The position numbers and the translations under genes were made by a program. This document shows positions 25,150 through 34,377 of a DNA stretch of 64,000 nucleotides, in pieces (positions within the stretch are counted from its first letter, which is position 1; every line of letters starts with the position of its first letter). The notes under the pieces are model-generated. The model worked only from the letters and a program-made list of their open reading frames with translations, did no database searches and had not been told where the DNA came from. This stretch comes from Cardiobacterium sp. Marseille-Q4385 (GTDB lineage: Bacteria > Pseudomonadota > Gammaproteobacteria > Cardiobacteriales > Cardiobacteriaceae). Location of the stretch: the NCBI RefSeq assembly GCF_916618745.1, contig NZ_OU745373.1, positions 434,001-498,000 of the forward strand. The letters are read 5' to 3'.

Positions 25150-26450
25150 ATGCTGGTGACCTCGTAGGCGAAGGCATTGCCGCGCGCATCGTAGCCGCTG
25201 TATTGGTCGAAGCTGGCGGTGGCCGGGGCGAGGAGGACGGTGTCACCCGCTTGGGCGAGGCTGCGGGCGCGCTCGACGGCTTTGTCCATGCTGCCGCAGT
25301 CTTCGTAAGCGACGTTGGCAGCGTTGAAGGCGACCTGCATGGCGCGGTTGTCCACGCCGATGAGCAGGACGTGGCGGACGCTGCTGGTTTTGATGATGGC
25401 GGCGAGTTGGGCGAAGTCCTGGTTTTTGCCAACGCCGCCCGCGATGAGGATGACCGGGCCGTTAATGCCTGCCAGTGATGCGGCAGCGGCACCGATATTG
25501 GTCGCTTTGGAGTCGTCCACCCAGTGGACGCCGCCTTCTGTGGACACGGTTTGCATGCGGTGCGGCAGGCCGGCGAATGTTTCGATGGCGGGCAGGGCCT
25601 GGCTGGGGCTCACGCCGTAGGCTTCGAGCATGAGCAGGGTGCAGAGGATGTTGCTGTGGTTGTGCGCGCCGTGCAGGTTGAGGCGGGCGGTGTCGAGAAC
25701 ACTGTGGCCGTGCAGGATGATTTTGCCGTTTTCGACGCGGTTCGGCAGGGTCGGCGCGTTGCCGTAGTAGATGATGTTTTGTCCTTGTTCGGCGGCGGCG
25801 ACGCAGTTTTCGTCGTCGCCATTGACGATGGTGATGCTGGCCTGGCGCACGAGGTTGGTTTTGGCGGCAGCGTAAGCGGCGAAGTCGTCGTAGCGGTCGA
25901 GGTGATCGGGGGTGATGTTGAGGATGGCGGCGACGCGCGGGTAGAGCGAGGGGCAGAGTTCGAGCTGGTAGCTGGAGAGTTCGAGGACATAGCAGTCAGC
26001 AGGTTCGCCGTCAAAGAGGGCATCGAGCACGGGGCGGCCGATGTTGCCGCAGAGTTTGGCGCGTTGTCCTGCATGGTTGAGGGCGGCGGCAAGCAGGGTG
26101 ACGACGGTGCTTTTGCCGTTGCTGCCGGTCACGGCCAGCACGGGTTTGTCGTTTAGGAGGGCGAAGAGTTCGATGTCGTTGATTTGTCGCGCGTAGTTGT
26201 GGGTGAAGGCGGCACGGCGGCGGTCCACACCGGGGCTGACGACGAGGGTGGCGGCACCGGCAAAGGCGTCCGGGTCGTCGAAGTTGCGTCTTTCGATGCG
26301 GCGTTCGTCCAGGCGTTCGTCTAATCCGATGGCGTTGTAGCCCGCTTCGCGCAGGAGGTCGAGGGTGACGTGGCCGGATGCGCCCATGCCGACGACGTAG
26401 ATGGGTTCGGCGAGCGCGAGGGCGCGCAGTTTGCTGGTCAGGGTATCCAT
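25140..26450 (-). CDS. murD: UDP-N-acetylmuramoyl-L-alanine--D-glutamate ligase
   Basis: Adds D-Glu to UDP-MurNAc-L-Ala in the cytosol. 436 residues with the N-terminal Rossmann-like domain (YVVGMGASGHVTLDLLREAGYN), the ATP-binding loop AVTGSNGKSTVVTLL, LSSYQLELC and the C-terminal HRMQTVSTEGGVHWVDDSKATN. It sits between mraY and ftsW and overlaps ftsW. Confidence 0.97.
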   Translation of the reverse strand: MDTLTSKLRALALAEPIYVVGMGASGHVTLDLLREAGYNAIGLDERLDERRIERRNFDDPDAFAGAATLVVSPGVDRRRAAFTHNYARQINDIELFALLNDKPVLAVTGSNGKSTVVTLLAAALNHAGQRAKLCGNIGRPVLDALFDGEPADCYVLELSSYQLELCPSLYPRVAAILNITPDHLDRYDDFAAYAAAKTNLVRQASITIVNGDDENCVAAAEQGQNIIYYGNAPTLPNRVENGKIILHGHSVLDTARLNLHGAHNHSNILCTLLMLEAYGVSPSQALPAIETFAGLPHRMQTVSTEGGVHWVDDSKATNIGAAAASLAGINGPVILIAGGVGKNQDFAQLAAIIKTSSVRHVLLIGVDNRAMQVAFNAANVAYEDCGSMDKAVERARSLAQAGDTVLLAPATASFDQYSGYDARGNAFAYEVTSICR

Positions 26451-26462
26451 GGTGTGCTCCGG

Positions 26463-27545
26463 TTAGCGTAGTTTGAGGGCGGACAGGCCGATGAGGACGA
26501 GGACGACGGTGATGATCCAGAAGCGGATGGTCACGCGCGATTCGGGCCAGCCCGAAAGTTCGAAGTGGTGATGCAGGGGGGCCATGCGGAAGACGCGTTT
26601 GCCACGTGTTTTGTAGGAGATGACCTGGATCATCACCGAAAGGGCTTCGGCGACAAAGATGCCGCCCATTAGGGCGAAGACGAGTTCCTGGCGGATGGCA
26701 ACGGCGATAGTGGCGAGTGCCGCACCGAGGGCGAGGGCACCGACGTCGCCCATGAAGACGAGGGCGGGGTGGGCGTTGTACCAGAGGAAGCCGAGTCCCG
26801 CGCCGGCGATGGCGGCGGCGAAGACGGCCATTTCGCCTGCGCCGGGAATGGCGGGCTGGTGCAGGTAGTTGGCGAAGTAGGGGTTACCAGAGATGTAGGC
26901 GAAGACAGCAAGGCCGCCAGCGACGAGGACGACAGGCATGATGGCGAGGCCGTCGAGGCCGTCGGTGAGGTTGACGGCGTTGCTCGCGCCGGTGAGGACG
27001 AAGTAAACGAAGGGGATGAAGATCCAGCCCATGTTCCAGCTGAGGTCTTTGAGGAAGGGGACAATGAGGGTGGTTTCTACCGGGCTGGCAGCGCTCAGGT
27101 AGAGCCAGACGGCGGTGAGGAAGGAGACGAGCGAGAGCAGGGCGTATTTGTGTTTGGCGCGCAGGCCTTGCGGGTCTTTGAGGATGAGTTTGCGGTAGTC
27201 GTCGATCCAGCCGACGGCGCCGAAGCCGAGCATGACGAAAAGGGCGATCCAGGTGTATTTGATGCGCAGGTCCGCCCAGAGCAGCATGGCGATGCAGACG
27301 CTGAGGATGATGAGCGCGCCACCCATGGTGGGCGTACCGGCTTTTTTCAGGTGGGTTTGCGGGCCGTCGTCGCGGACGTACTGCCCCATTTGCAGGCGTT
27401 TGAGGAGCCGTATCATCGGGCCGCCGCAGCCAAGCGAGAGAAACAGGGCGGTGAGGGCACCGAGGATGATGCGCGAGGTGAGGTAGGTAAAGGCGTTGAG
27501 CGGGGTGATGTAGCCGCTGAGCCATTCGGCGAGGGCGTAGAGCAT
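26463..27545 (-). CDS. mraY: phospho-N-acetylmuramoyl-pentapeptide transferase
   Basis: Makes lipid I from UDP-MurNAc-pentapeptide and undecaprenyl phosphate in the inner membrane. 360 residues, about ten transmembrane helices. Signature stretches are DDGPQTHLKKAGTPTMGG, the Asp-rich GWIDDYRKL, NAVNLTDGLDGLA and APLHHHFELSGWPESRVTIRFW. The length equals E. coli MraY. It follows murF after 6 bp. Confidence 0.98.
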   Translation of the reverse strand: MLYALAEWLSGYITPLNAFTYLTSRIILGALTALFLSLGCGGPMIRLLKRLQMGQYVRDDGPQTHLKKAGTPTMGGALIILSVCIAMLLWADLRIKYTWIALFVMLGFGAVGWIDDYRKLILKDPQGLRAKHKYALLSLVSFLTAVWLYLSAASPVETTLIVPFLKDLSWNMGWIFIPFVYFVLTGASNAVNLTDGLDGLAIMPVVLVAGGLAVFAYISGNPYFANYLHQPAIPGAGEMAVFAAAIAGAGLGFLWYNAHPALVFMGDVGALALGAALATIAVAIRQELVFALMGGIFVAEALSVMIQVISYKTRGKRVFRMAPLHHHFELSGWPESRVTIRFWIITVVLVLIGLSALKLR

Positions 27546-27551
27546 GGTCGT

Positions 27552-28988
27552 TTAGTCCTGGGGGTGGGTTCTGTCGATGGCGGCGGTGTCGAGGACGCCT
27601 TCCATTTTCGCTGCGCGCGAGCCTTTGACGAGGACGGTAGTCGGCGGTGTCGCCGGGTCGGCGAGCAGTTGTTTGAGGGCAGCGCCTGCGGCAGCGGTGT
27701 CGAGGTAGTGGCGGGTGGTCTGGTCGTCGCTCAGGGTGTCGTCATCAGCCCAGTCGCCATCGCTTTGTTTGGCGGCGAGGTAGGTGGCGGGGTATTCGCG
27801 GGCGAGGCCGTCGCCGACCGCCCAGAAGGCGCCGATGGCTTTTTCGGCAGCATAAGCGGCGACTTCGCGGTGCATGGCGGCGGCGCGTTCACCCAGTTCA
27901 CCCATGGCTCCGGCGATGACGAGGCTGTGCGGCGCGCTGGCGATGACATCTATGCCCGCTTTGAAGGAGGCGGGGTTGGCGTTGTAGGTGTCGTCATAGA
28001 TGGTATGCGGGCCAACGCGGTAGGCGGTGAGGCGCGATTGGTGCAGGACGAGGCCGTTCAGCGCGGCCTGTATTTGTGCGCCGCTGATGCCGGCAAGGGT
28101 GGCGGCAGCGGCAGCGGCCAAGGCATTGGCGATGTTGTGGCGGCCAACGAGCTGCCAGGCGACGGGATAGGCAGCGTCGTCAATGTGCAGGGTGAAGCGG
28201 CGGCCATCGTCGCTGATGTCGCTGGCGTAGAGGTCAGCACCTTTCAGCGGGTCCAGCGCGAATTTTTTTTGCGGGCGGTGCTGGTATTCGTCGCGCCAGC
28301 GTCTGCCCGCCGGGGCGTTGAGGTTGATCACCAGCGCGCCGCTGCTTGCTGCGTAAATTTCGCTTTTTGCGGTGATGACGCCTTCCAGCGAGCCGAAGCC
28401 GGCGAGGTGCGCCGCTGAGGTGTTGGTGATGACGGCAATGTCGGGGCGAACAAGGGCGGTGAGCGGGGCGATTTCGCCAGGGTGGTTCGCGCCGATTTCA
28501 ATGACGGCGTAGCGGTCTTCGTCGGTCAGGCGTAGCAGGGTAAGCGGCACGCCGATGTCGTTATTGAGGTTGCCCTGGGTGGCCAGGGTTTGTCCTTGTT
28601 GTTGCAGGAGGCGTTGCAGGATTTCTTTGCTGGTGGTTTTGCCATTGGTGCCGGTGATGGCAATGAAGGTGGCACGGCTACGTTCGCGGCGGTCACGAGC
28701 CAGGGCGGTGAGCGCTGCGAGGCTGTCTTTGACGACGATTTGCGGCAGGTCGATGTCGCGTCGTGCTTCGACGATAGCGGCAACGGCACCGCGCGCTTTG
28801 GCGGCTTCCAGATAGTCCGCACCGTCGAAGTTTTTGCCTTTGAGGGCAACAAAGAGCGCGCCCGGCGGCAGCTTGCGGCTGTCGGTGCTGATGTTGAGGG
28901 CGCGGAAATCGGCGCCGTGGTGTTCGCCGTCGCAGAGGGCGGCGATGCGGGCAGCGTCAAGCGGGGCGTTTAGGGACTGGTAAGCCAT
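27552..28988 (-). CDS. murF: UDP-N-acetylmuramoyl-tripeptide--D-alanyl-D-alanine ligase
   Basis: Adds D-Ala-D-Ala to complete the cytosolic muropeptide. 478 residues. ATP loop AITGTNGKTTSKEIL near residues 108-122, then EIGANHPGEIAPL, and DDTYNANPASFKAGID of the C-terminal domain. The ATG lies inside the murE 3' end (19-bp overlap), showing translational coupling. Confidence 0.97.
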   Translation of the reverse strand: MAYQSLNAPLDAARIAALCDGEHHGADFRALNISTDSRKLPPGALFVALKGKNFDGADYLEAAKARGAVAAIVEARRDIDLPQIVVKDSLAALTALARDRRERSRATFIAITGTNGKTTSKEILQRLLQQQGQTLATQGNLNNDIGVPLTLLRLTDEDRYAVIEIGANHPGEIAPLTALVRPDIAVITNTSAAHLAGFGSLEGVITAKSEIYAASSGALVINLNAPAGRRWRDEYQHRPQKKFALDPLKGADLYASDISDDGRRFTLHIDDAAYPVAWQLVGRHNIANALAAAAAATLAGISGAQIQAALNGLVLHQSRLTAYRVGPHTIYDDTYNANPASFKAGIDVIASAPHSLVIAGAMGELGERAAAMHREVAAYAAEKAIGAFWAVGDGLAREYPATYLAAKQSDGDWADDDTLSDDQTTRHYLDTAAAGAALKQLLADPATPPTTVLVKGSRAAKMEGVLDTAAIDRTHPQD

Positions 28989-30457
28989 GTGCGGACGGTT
29001 TCCTGGTCTGAGTAGTGGTGTTTGGTCGTGCCGATAATCTGGTAGTCCTCGTGGCCTTTACCGGCGATGACGACGGCGTCACCCGCCTGCAACTGCGGCA
29101 GCACCCAGCGGATGGCTTCTTCTCGCGGTCGCTTGACCCAGATGTTTTCCCGCTTACCCGTACCGCGCAGGGCATCGGCGATGATGTCGGCGGGGTTTTC
29201 TGTGCGCGGGTTATCGTCGGTGATGACGGTGGCATCGGCGTAGTGTTCTGCCGCTTGCGCCATCAGCGGGCGTTTGCCGTGGTCGCGGTCGCCGCCGCAG
29301 CCAAAGATGCACCACAGTTTGCCGGGAACGTGCGGACGGATGCCTTGCAGGATGTTGACCAGTGCTGCCGGGGTGTGGGCGTAATCGACGATGGCGGCAG
29401 CGCCGTTAGGCAGGCGGATGCGTTCGGCGCGGCCAGGAACGCCGTGCAGGGTAGCGAGGATGGCGGGAATATCGGTAAACGGGGTGTCAAGGGCGAGCAG
29501 GCAGGCGGCGGTATTCAAGAGGTTATCAACGTTGAATCTTGCCAACAGGTGCGAAGTAACGGGGGCGCTATGGCTGGAAACCGCGTGGTTATCTCGCTTG
29601 GCGTCTTCGTATTGCAGGGTGAAATGGATGCCGTCGGCGTCCAGCGAGATATTCCCGGCGCTGACGGTCGCAGCGGCGCGCGGGTGGTGGTTGCCTGCGC
29701 TGCTGACAGCGATGATGCGCGTCGCGGGGTGGACAAGGTTGTCGTCAAGCAGGCGGCGGCCATGGGCGTCGTCGATGTTGATGACGGCACACGGCAGCGG
29801 GCGCGCAAACAGGCGGGCTTTGGCCTGGAAGTAGTCTTCGAGGTCGCGGTGGTAGTCGAGGTGGTCGCGGCTGAGGTTGGTGAAGACGCCAATGGCAAAA
29901 TCCACTCCGGCGACGCGGTGCTGGGCGAGGGCGTGTGAGGAAACTTCCATCGCGACGGTCTTGATGCCGCGTTCGCGCCAGGCAGCGAGGTGTTGCTGGA
30001 TGCGTAGCGGGTCAGGGGTGGTGTGGCTGGCGACTTCGAGTGCGTCCAGCGGGCCGTAGCCGATGGTGCCCAGCATGGCACCGCCCGTCGCCTGGGCGAG
30101 AAAGTGAACCAGCGAGCTTTTGCCGTCGGTGCCGGTAACGCCGATGACGGTCATGGCGCGCGCGGGATGGTCGTAGTAATGGGCGGCGATGTCGCCGAGG
30201 TGCGCGCCAAGATCAGGGCAAGGCAGGGCGCCTGCCGGTGGCGCCGGATAAGGCGGTTCGTAAACGATGGCGGCGGCGGGTTCGCCGTGGTAGTAGTCGA
30301 GGGCGTGATGGCTGACGCCGCGTGCGGCAAGCCACAGGGTATCGGCATCAAGCTGGCGGTTGTCGGTAGTGATGGCGCCGATCATTCGTTCGGCGGCGGG
30401 GTCAAGGGTGAGGTAAGGAGCGAGGAGGCTACTGAGTGATTTCTTTGGCTGGGACAT
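28970..30457 (-). CDS. murE: UDP-MurNAc-tripeptide synthetase, meso-diaminopimelate adding
   Basis: Adds the third stem-peptide residue. 495 residues from ATG 30457 (MSQPKKSLSSLLAPYLTL), with GGAG just upstream. The start lies 29 bp inside the ftsI 3' end. ATP loop GVTGTDGKSSLVHFLAQ. The motif DDNPRTENP (Asp-Asn-Pro-Arg) is the meso-DAP specificity signature, so the peptidoglycan is of the DAP type. GKGHEDYQ near the C-terminus is also typical. Confidence 0.97.
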   Translation of the reverse strand: MSQPKKSLSSLLAPYLTLDPAAERMIGAITTDNRQLDADTLWLAARGVSHHALDYYHGEPAAAIVYEPPYPAPPAGALPCPDLGAHLGDIAAHYYDHPARAMTVIGVTGTDGKSSLVHFLAQATGGAMLGTIGYGPLDALEVASHTTPDPLRIQQHLAAWRERGIKTVAMEVSSHALAQHRVAGVDFAIGVFTNLSRDHLDYHRDLEDYFQAKARLFARPLPCAVINIDDAHGRRLLDDNLVHPATRIIAVSSAGNHHPRAAATVSAGNISLDADGIHFTLQYEDAKRDNHAVSSHSAPVTSHLLARFNVDNLLNTAACLLALDTPFTDIPAILATLHGVPGRAERIRLPNGAAAIVDYAHTPAALVNILQGIRPHVPGKLWCIFGCGGDRDHGKRPLMAQAAEHYADATVITDDNPRTENPADIIADALRGTGKRENIWVKRPREEAIRWVLPQLQAGDAVVIAGKGHEDYQIIGTTKHHYSDQETVRTWLTSP

Positions 30458-32315
30458 CGGGGGCTCCGACTGTGTCGTTGTCTTCAAAGGGTTCGCCGTT
30501 ATCGTTGACCAGCGCAATGTCGCCGGTCTTGGTGATTTTATCCGGCAGGACGTTGAGCATTTTCAGCGAGGCTTCGGCGATTTTCGCAAAAGGCGGCGCG
30601 GCGACGAGGCCGCCATAGTAGTCGCTGCCTTTGGGATCGTCCACGACGACGACCATAGCGATGCGCGGTTCGTGTGCCGGAGCGTACCCGGCGAAGATGC
30701 CGCGATAGTTTTTTTCAGCGTAACCGCCGCTGGCGCGGACTTTGTGCGAGGTGCCGGTCTTGCCCGCCACGGTGTAGGTGTCGGTGTTGGCGCGGCGTCC
30801 GGTGCCGCCGTCGCCGACTACGGCTTCGAGCATTTTGCGCACACTACTGGCGGTTTTTGCTGACATCACCCGCTTGCCTTCCGGCGGGGTGTGGACTTTC
30901 AGCAGCGACAGCGGCATGGCGACACCGTCGTTGGCAATGGTGGCGTAGGCATGGGCCAGTTGCAGGGCACTGGTGCTGACGCCGTAGCCGTAGAAGATGG
31001 TGGCGTATTCAAAGTTGCCCAGTTTTTCGGTGCGCGGGAAGTGGCCGCGCTGTTCGCCGGGGAAGTTGATGCCGCTGGCCTGACCGAAACCGAGTTCGTG
31101 CATGAAGGCGCGGTATTTTTTGCGCGGGGTGCGCTCGCTGATCATCGCCATGCCGACGTTTGAGGATTTGCGGATGATGCCGACAGTGTCCTGTGTGCCG
31201 TAGTTATGCGTGTCGCGCACGGTGTTTTTGCCCATCTGGTAGGTCATGCTCTTTTTGAAGCGCGTGTTGGGCGAGATGGCACCAAGTTCGATAGCAGCGG
31301 CAACGGCCAGCGGTTTCATGGTTGAGCCGGGCTCAAAGGTGTCGGTGACGGCACGGTTTTTCAGCAGTTCAGCGCGTCGCTCGGCGGATACGTTCGGGTT
31401 GCCCGCCGGCAGCGACACCATTGAAAGAATTTCGCCGCTCTTGATGTCGATGACGACGGCAGTCACAGAAGCGGCGCGGTACTGGTTCATGGTGTCCTGC
31501 AACACCTGATGGGTGATGAACTGGATGCGCTTGTCGATGGAGAGTTGCAGTTGTGCCCCGCTAGCGGCGGGCGCGACTTCTTCCACCACGCGCAAGGCGC
31601 GTCCGGCCCGGTCTTGCAGGACTTTGACCTTGCCGGGACGGCCGGCGAGGGTATTTTCGTAGAGTTTTTCCAGCCCTTCCTGGCCTTTGTCTTCCACATC
31701 GGTGTAGCCGATGATTTGCCCCATAATTTCGCCGGAGGGATAGAAGCGTTTGTAGCCGTTTTCGCTGCGCAGACCGGGGATTTTCAAGTCCAGCGCTTCT
31801 TTGCCAAGATTGGGCGGAATCTGCCGCCCAAGGTACATGAACTGGCTGTCGCTGCGCTTGATGAGCTCTTCGTAAAAACGGGCGAGATCTTCATCCAGAA
31901 GACCGGCCAGCGGACGCAGGATTTCGTAGTGATAGCGCAGGCGGGTTTCGTCTTCGTCGGGGCCGTTCACCCAGGAACAGTCTTCGCTGTATTTTTTATC
32001 GCTGAGGCAAGCCTCGCGCAGGCGGTCAAAGTCGCCATTCAGCGTCGCCCACAGGCGGGTCGGGTCGGCGATCAGGGTGCTGACCGGGGTCGAGATGGCC
32101 AGCGGCTCGCCTTCGCGGTCGAGGATCATGCCACGCAGCGCATCTTCGGTCTGGATGCGCAGACTGCGGTCATAGCCGCGCGCGGTGAGTTCACGCGCGG
32201 TGGTTACTTGCAGGCGGATAAGCTGGCCGATGAGCAGCGCCGTCATCAAGACCAGCGCGGCAATGACCACGTTACGCCGGGTCGTGGCTCCGTAGCGGGA
32301 AGCGGAACGCGCCAC
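30429..32315 (-). CDS. ftsI: septal peptidoglycan transpeptidase (penicillin-binding protein 3)
   Basis: Cross-links septal peptidoglycan with FtsW. GTG 32315 is the likely start (ARSASRYGATTRRNV...), 4 bp after the ftsL stop; upstream codons run through ftsL. 628 residues, about 40 longer than E. coli FtsI. One N-terminal transmembrane helix (VVIAALVLMTALLIGQLIRL) and a pedestal domain precede the transpeptidase motifs: EPGSTMKP (SxxK, the nucleophile), KSSNVGM (SxN) and GKTGTSHK (KTG). A C-terminal acidic tail extends past the core. Confidence 0.96.
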   Translation of the reverse strand: MARSASRYGATTRRNVVIAALVLMTALLIGQLIRLQVTTARELTARGYDRSLRIQTEDALRGMILDREGEPLAISTPVSTLIADPTRLWATLNGDFDRLREACLSDKKYSEDCSWVNGPDEDETRLRYHYEILRPLAGLLDEDLARFYEELIKRSDSQFMYLGRQIPPNLGKEALDLKIPGLRSENGYKRFYPSGEIMGQIIGYTDVEDKGQEGLEKLYENTLAGRPGKVKVLQDRAGRALRVVEEVAPAASGAQLQLSIDKRIQFITHQVLQDTMNQYRAASVTAVVIDIKSGEILSMVSLPAGNPNVSAERRAELLKNRAVTDTFEPGSTMKPLAVAAAIELGAISPNTRFKKSMTYQMGKNTVRDTHNYGTQDTVGIIRKSSNVGMAMISERTPRKKYRAFMHELGFGQASGINFPGEQRGHFPRTEKLGNFEYATIFYGYGVSTSALQLAHAYATIANDGVAMPLSLLKVHTPPEGKRVMSAKTASSVRKMLEAVVGDGGTGRRANTDTYTVAGKTGTSHKVRASGGYAEKNYRGIFAGYAPAHEPRIAMVVVVDDPKGSDYYGGLVAAPPFAKIAEASLKMLNVLPDKITKTGDIALVNDNGEPFEDNDTVGAPDVPAKEITQ

Positions 32316-32319
32316 TGGC

Positions 32320-32586
32320 TCAGTCCAGATAGACGACTTGCGTCGCTTGCGGCATGTGCATATCCAGTCCGTTACGCACTGCGTGGTCAATAACGCTGTC
32401 ATCCACCAGCATTTTTTGCTCCAGGAGCAGTTGCGTCCATTCGGCGTTAATCTGGTCGCGCGTCTTTTTCAGCGATTGCACTTCGTTGACGAGGTCGCTT
32501 TGCTCATGCGCGAATTTCGCCGCCTGCACCCCGCTGAAACACACACCGCCAAGCAGCGCCGTCAGAATTAACATCATGATTTTCAT
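32320..32586 (-). CDS. ftsL: cell division protein FtsL
   Basis: Bitopic divisome protein that with FtsB and FtsQ activates FtsWI. 88 residues: a hydrophobic segment at residues 2-21 (MLILTALLGGVCFSG), then a leucine-zipper-like periplasmic coiled coil SDLVNEVQSLKKTRDQINAEWTQLLLEQ and DDSVIDHAVRNGLDMHMP, the usual FtsL end. The cytoplasmic tail is very short compared with E. coli FtsL. The start overlaps the rsmH stop. Confidence 0.93.
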   Translation of the reverse strand: MKIMMLILTALLGGVCFSGVQAAKFAHEQSDLVNEVQSLKKTRDQINAEWTQLLLEQKMLVDDSVIDHAVRNGLDMHMPQATQVVYLD

Positions 32587-33503
32587 ATCTTTACTGCCTT
32601 TCTCAGTCTTGCACTGCGACTTCTGGGATTATCCGCCACTTCCCCGGCGGACGGCTTGATCACGGGCGGTACCAGTCGCAGCAAAGGGTTCACCCGGTCA
32701 TGCGCCGACGGGATTTCCGCCGGCAAAGGCGCGCCCTCGCAGGCGCGGATAAAACGTTTAACGAGCGCGTCTTCCAGACCGTGAAAAGTAATCACGGTCA
32801 GCACTCCGCCACTCGCCAATAAATCCGTTGCGGCACGCAAGCCGCGCTCAATCTCGCCGACCTCGTCATTAACCGCGATGCGGATTGCCTGAAAGGTCTG
32901 TGTCGCCGGATGAAAACCGGCACGGTGCAACTTGCGCGGCACAGCGTCAGCAACCACCGCAGCAAGATCCAGTGTCGAATGCAGGCGCGGACGGGCAGCC
33001 ATCACGGCGCGGGCGATGCGGCGCGCCACCGTATGCGGCTCGCCGCCCCAGTCGCGGATCACGCGGGCAAGCGTCGCTTCATCGGTTGCGGCCAGCCAGT
33101 CAGCGGCGGTCATACCGCTTTCATTGTCCATGCGCATATCGAGCGGGCCTTCCTTGTTAAAAGAAAAACCGCGTTCCGCCTGATCAAGTTGTGGGGAGGA
33201 CACACCGAGATCAAGCAATACGCCATCCAGACTGCCCGCGCCAACCTCGGCAAAAGCCGTCGCCATCTGCGAAAAAGGACAGCGGGCGAAAGAAAAACGG
33301 GCGTCGTTCCAAGCAGCGGCGGTAGCAGCCGCCTGCGGATCGCGATCGAGGGCGAACAAATGGCCGTCGGTACCAAGCCGGTCGAGAATGGCACGACTGT
33401 GCCCGCCGCGTCCGAAGGTGCCGTCGAGATAACACCCCGCTGGCCGGATAGCGAGCGCATCCACCGCTTCTTGCAGCAATACCGTGGTATGCACACCGTT
33501 CAT
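32583..33503 (-). CDS. rsmH: 16S rRNA m4C1402 methyltransferase
   Basis: N4-methylates C1402 in the ribosomal P site using SAM. 306 residues beginning MNGVHTTVLLQEAVDAL. SAM-binding DGTFGRGGHSRAIL, then LLDLGVSSPQLDQAERGFSF, and ITFHGLEDALVKRF (family ISFHSLEDR-like). It overlaps mraZ by 4 bp and ftsL by 4 bp. This is the gene formerly called mraW. Confidence 0.97.
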   Translation of the reverse strand: MNGVHTTVLLQEAVDALAIRPAGCYLDGTFGRGGHSRAILDRLGTDGHLFALDRDPQAAATAAAWNDARFSFARCPFSQMATAFAEVGAGSLDGVLLDLGVSSPQLDQAERGFSFNKEGPLDMRMDNESGMTAADWLAATDEATLARVIRDWGGEPHTVARRIARAVMAARPRLHSTLDLAAVVADAVPRKLHRAGFHPATQTFQAIRIAVNDEVGEIERGLRAATDLLASGGVLTVITFHGLEDALVKRFIRACEGAPLPAEIPSAHDRVNPLLRLVPPVIKPSAGEVADNPRSRSARLRKAVKI

Positions 33504-33955
33504 AGCGCCAGCGTCTCCAATGCGCCCGTGAGATCCAGGCCATCGGCGCGCAATTCATCGGCATCTTGCGCATTGATCGCGTCCCACGCCTCTTGCGCCC
33601 ACAGTTCGAACTTGTTACCCATGCCGCTCAGCACCACCTTTTTGTCGAGACCAGCACGCTGCCGCAGCGGTGGCGGAATCAGGACGCGCCCGGTAGAATC
33701 CAGTTCGCATTCGGCGGCGTTGCCCATATACAGCCGCTTCAAGCGGCGGATTTGCGGGTCGAAGCTCGGCAGTTTGACCAGCTTTTCTTCCACCTTTTCC
33801 CACTCCGGCAGGGTGTAAAGCAAAAGCTGCCCTTCCAGCTCGGCGGTCAGAATCAGTCCATCCGCACTTTCCGCTTCAAATTGCGCCCGCACTTTGGCCG
33901 GAACGGATAACCGACCCTTGGTATCAAGCGTAATGTGATAAATCCCGCGAAACAT
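33500..33955 (-). CDS. mraZ: transcriptional regulator MraZ
   Basis: Ring-forming DNA-binding regulator that represses its own dcw promoter in other bacteria. 151 residues from ATG 33955 (MFRGIYHITLDTKGRLSVPAKVR), with two SpoVT/AbrB-like repeats; the second is ECELDSTGRVLIPPPLRQRAGL. A longer frame upstream was rejected because it runs into the promoter. First gene of the minus-strand dcw half. Confidence 0.97.
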   Translation of the reverse strand: MFRGIYHITLDTKGRLSVPAKVRAQFEAESADGLILTAELEGQLLLYTLPEWEKVEEKLVKLPSFDPQIRRLKRLYMGNAAECELDSTGRVLIPPPLRQRAGLDKKVVLSGMGNKFELWAQEAWDAINAQDADELRADGLDLTGALETLAL

Positions 33956-33991
33956 GTGTGTGAGCGATCCTGCGCTATTCGTTGCACTTTT

Positions 33992-34025
33992 TCCCACATT
34001 ATAAAGCGTTCATGAATTTCAACAA
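33992..34025 (-). promoter_or_regulatory. dcw promoter with adjacent MraZ-type GTGGGA box
   Basis: On the minus strand TTGTTG (34020-34025) is 16 bp from a perfect TATAAT (33998-34003), about 42 bp before the mraZ ATG. GTGGGA (33992-33997) overlaps the end of the -10, the kind of GTGGG site MraZ binds. Only one such box is clear, whereas known operators have several in tandem. Confidence 0.7.
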
Positions 34026-34210
34026 TAAATTCAGGGGGTAAAAATAACAAGCACCTTAAAAAGCAGTAAAAATTTTTTCATCTGCCTGCCGTTTTTGGCA
34101 GCTTTTGTCGAAATGGTGCAAGAAAGTGGGAGAAGCAGGGCAAACCTCCCGTACGCTTCTGTGAGGAAGCGCACACGTATGGCTCAAGGGTTTTGGTCAT
34201 GTTGCGGCAA

Positions 34211-34318
34211 TATAGTTGAATAGATAAAAAAGCGTAACAAGGCGCGTCGCCGCAGACAGTACAGGTAGTACGGCAAGGCGACGCAACGCCGTTACGATTT
34301 TTTAGATGTTTAACTATA
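34211..34318. mobile_element. Correia-like MITE, copy 2 (108 bp)
   Basis: Same length and ends as copy 1 at 9810-9917. The stem base that is C:G in copy 1 is T:A here (GCGTCGCC against GGCGACGC), a paired change that keeps the hairpin. It lies between the mraZ promoter and the terminator of the SPFH gene. The remaining bases 34026-34210 hold no gene I can support. Confidence 0.85.
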
Positions 34319-34343
34319 AAAAAACCCTGCATAAAGCAGGGCT
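34318..34343 (-). terminator. terminator of the SPFH-protein gene
   Basis: CCCTGC-ATAAA-GCAGGG stem. On the minus strand it is followed by a T7 tract formed where the MITE ends. It begins about 40 bp past the stop at 34378. Confidence 0.8.
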
Positions 34344-34377
34344 TGGGTAAGTAAGGTGTGTGTCGCTGTCTGATCGC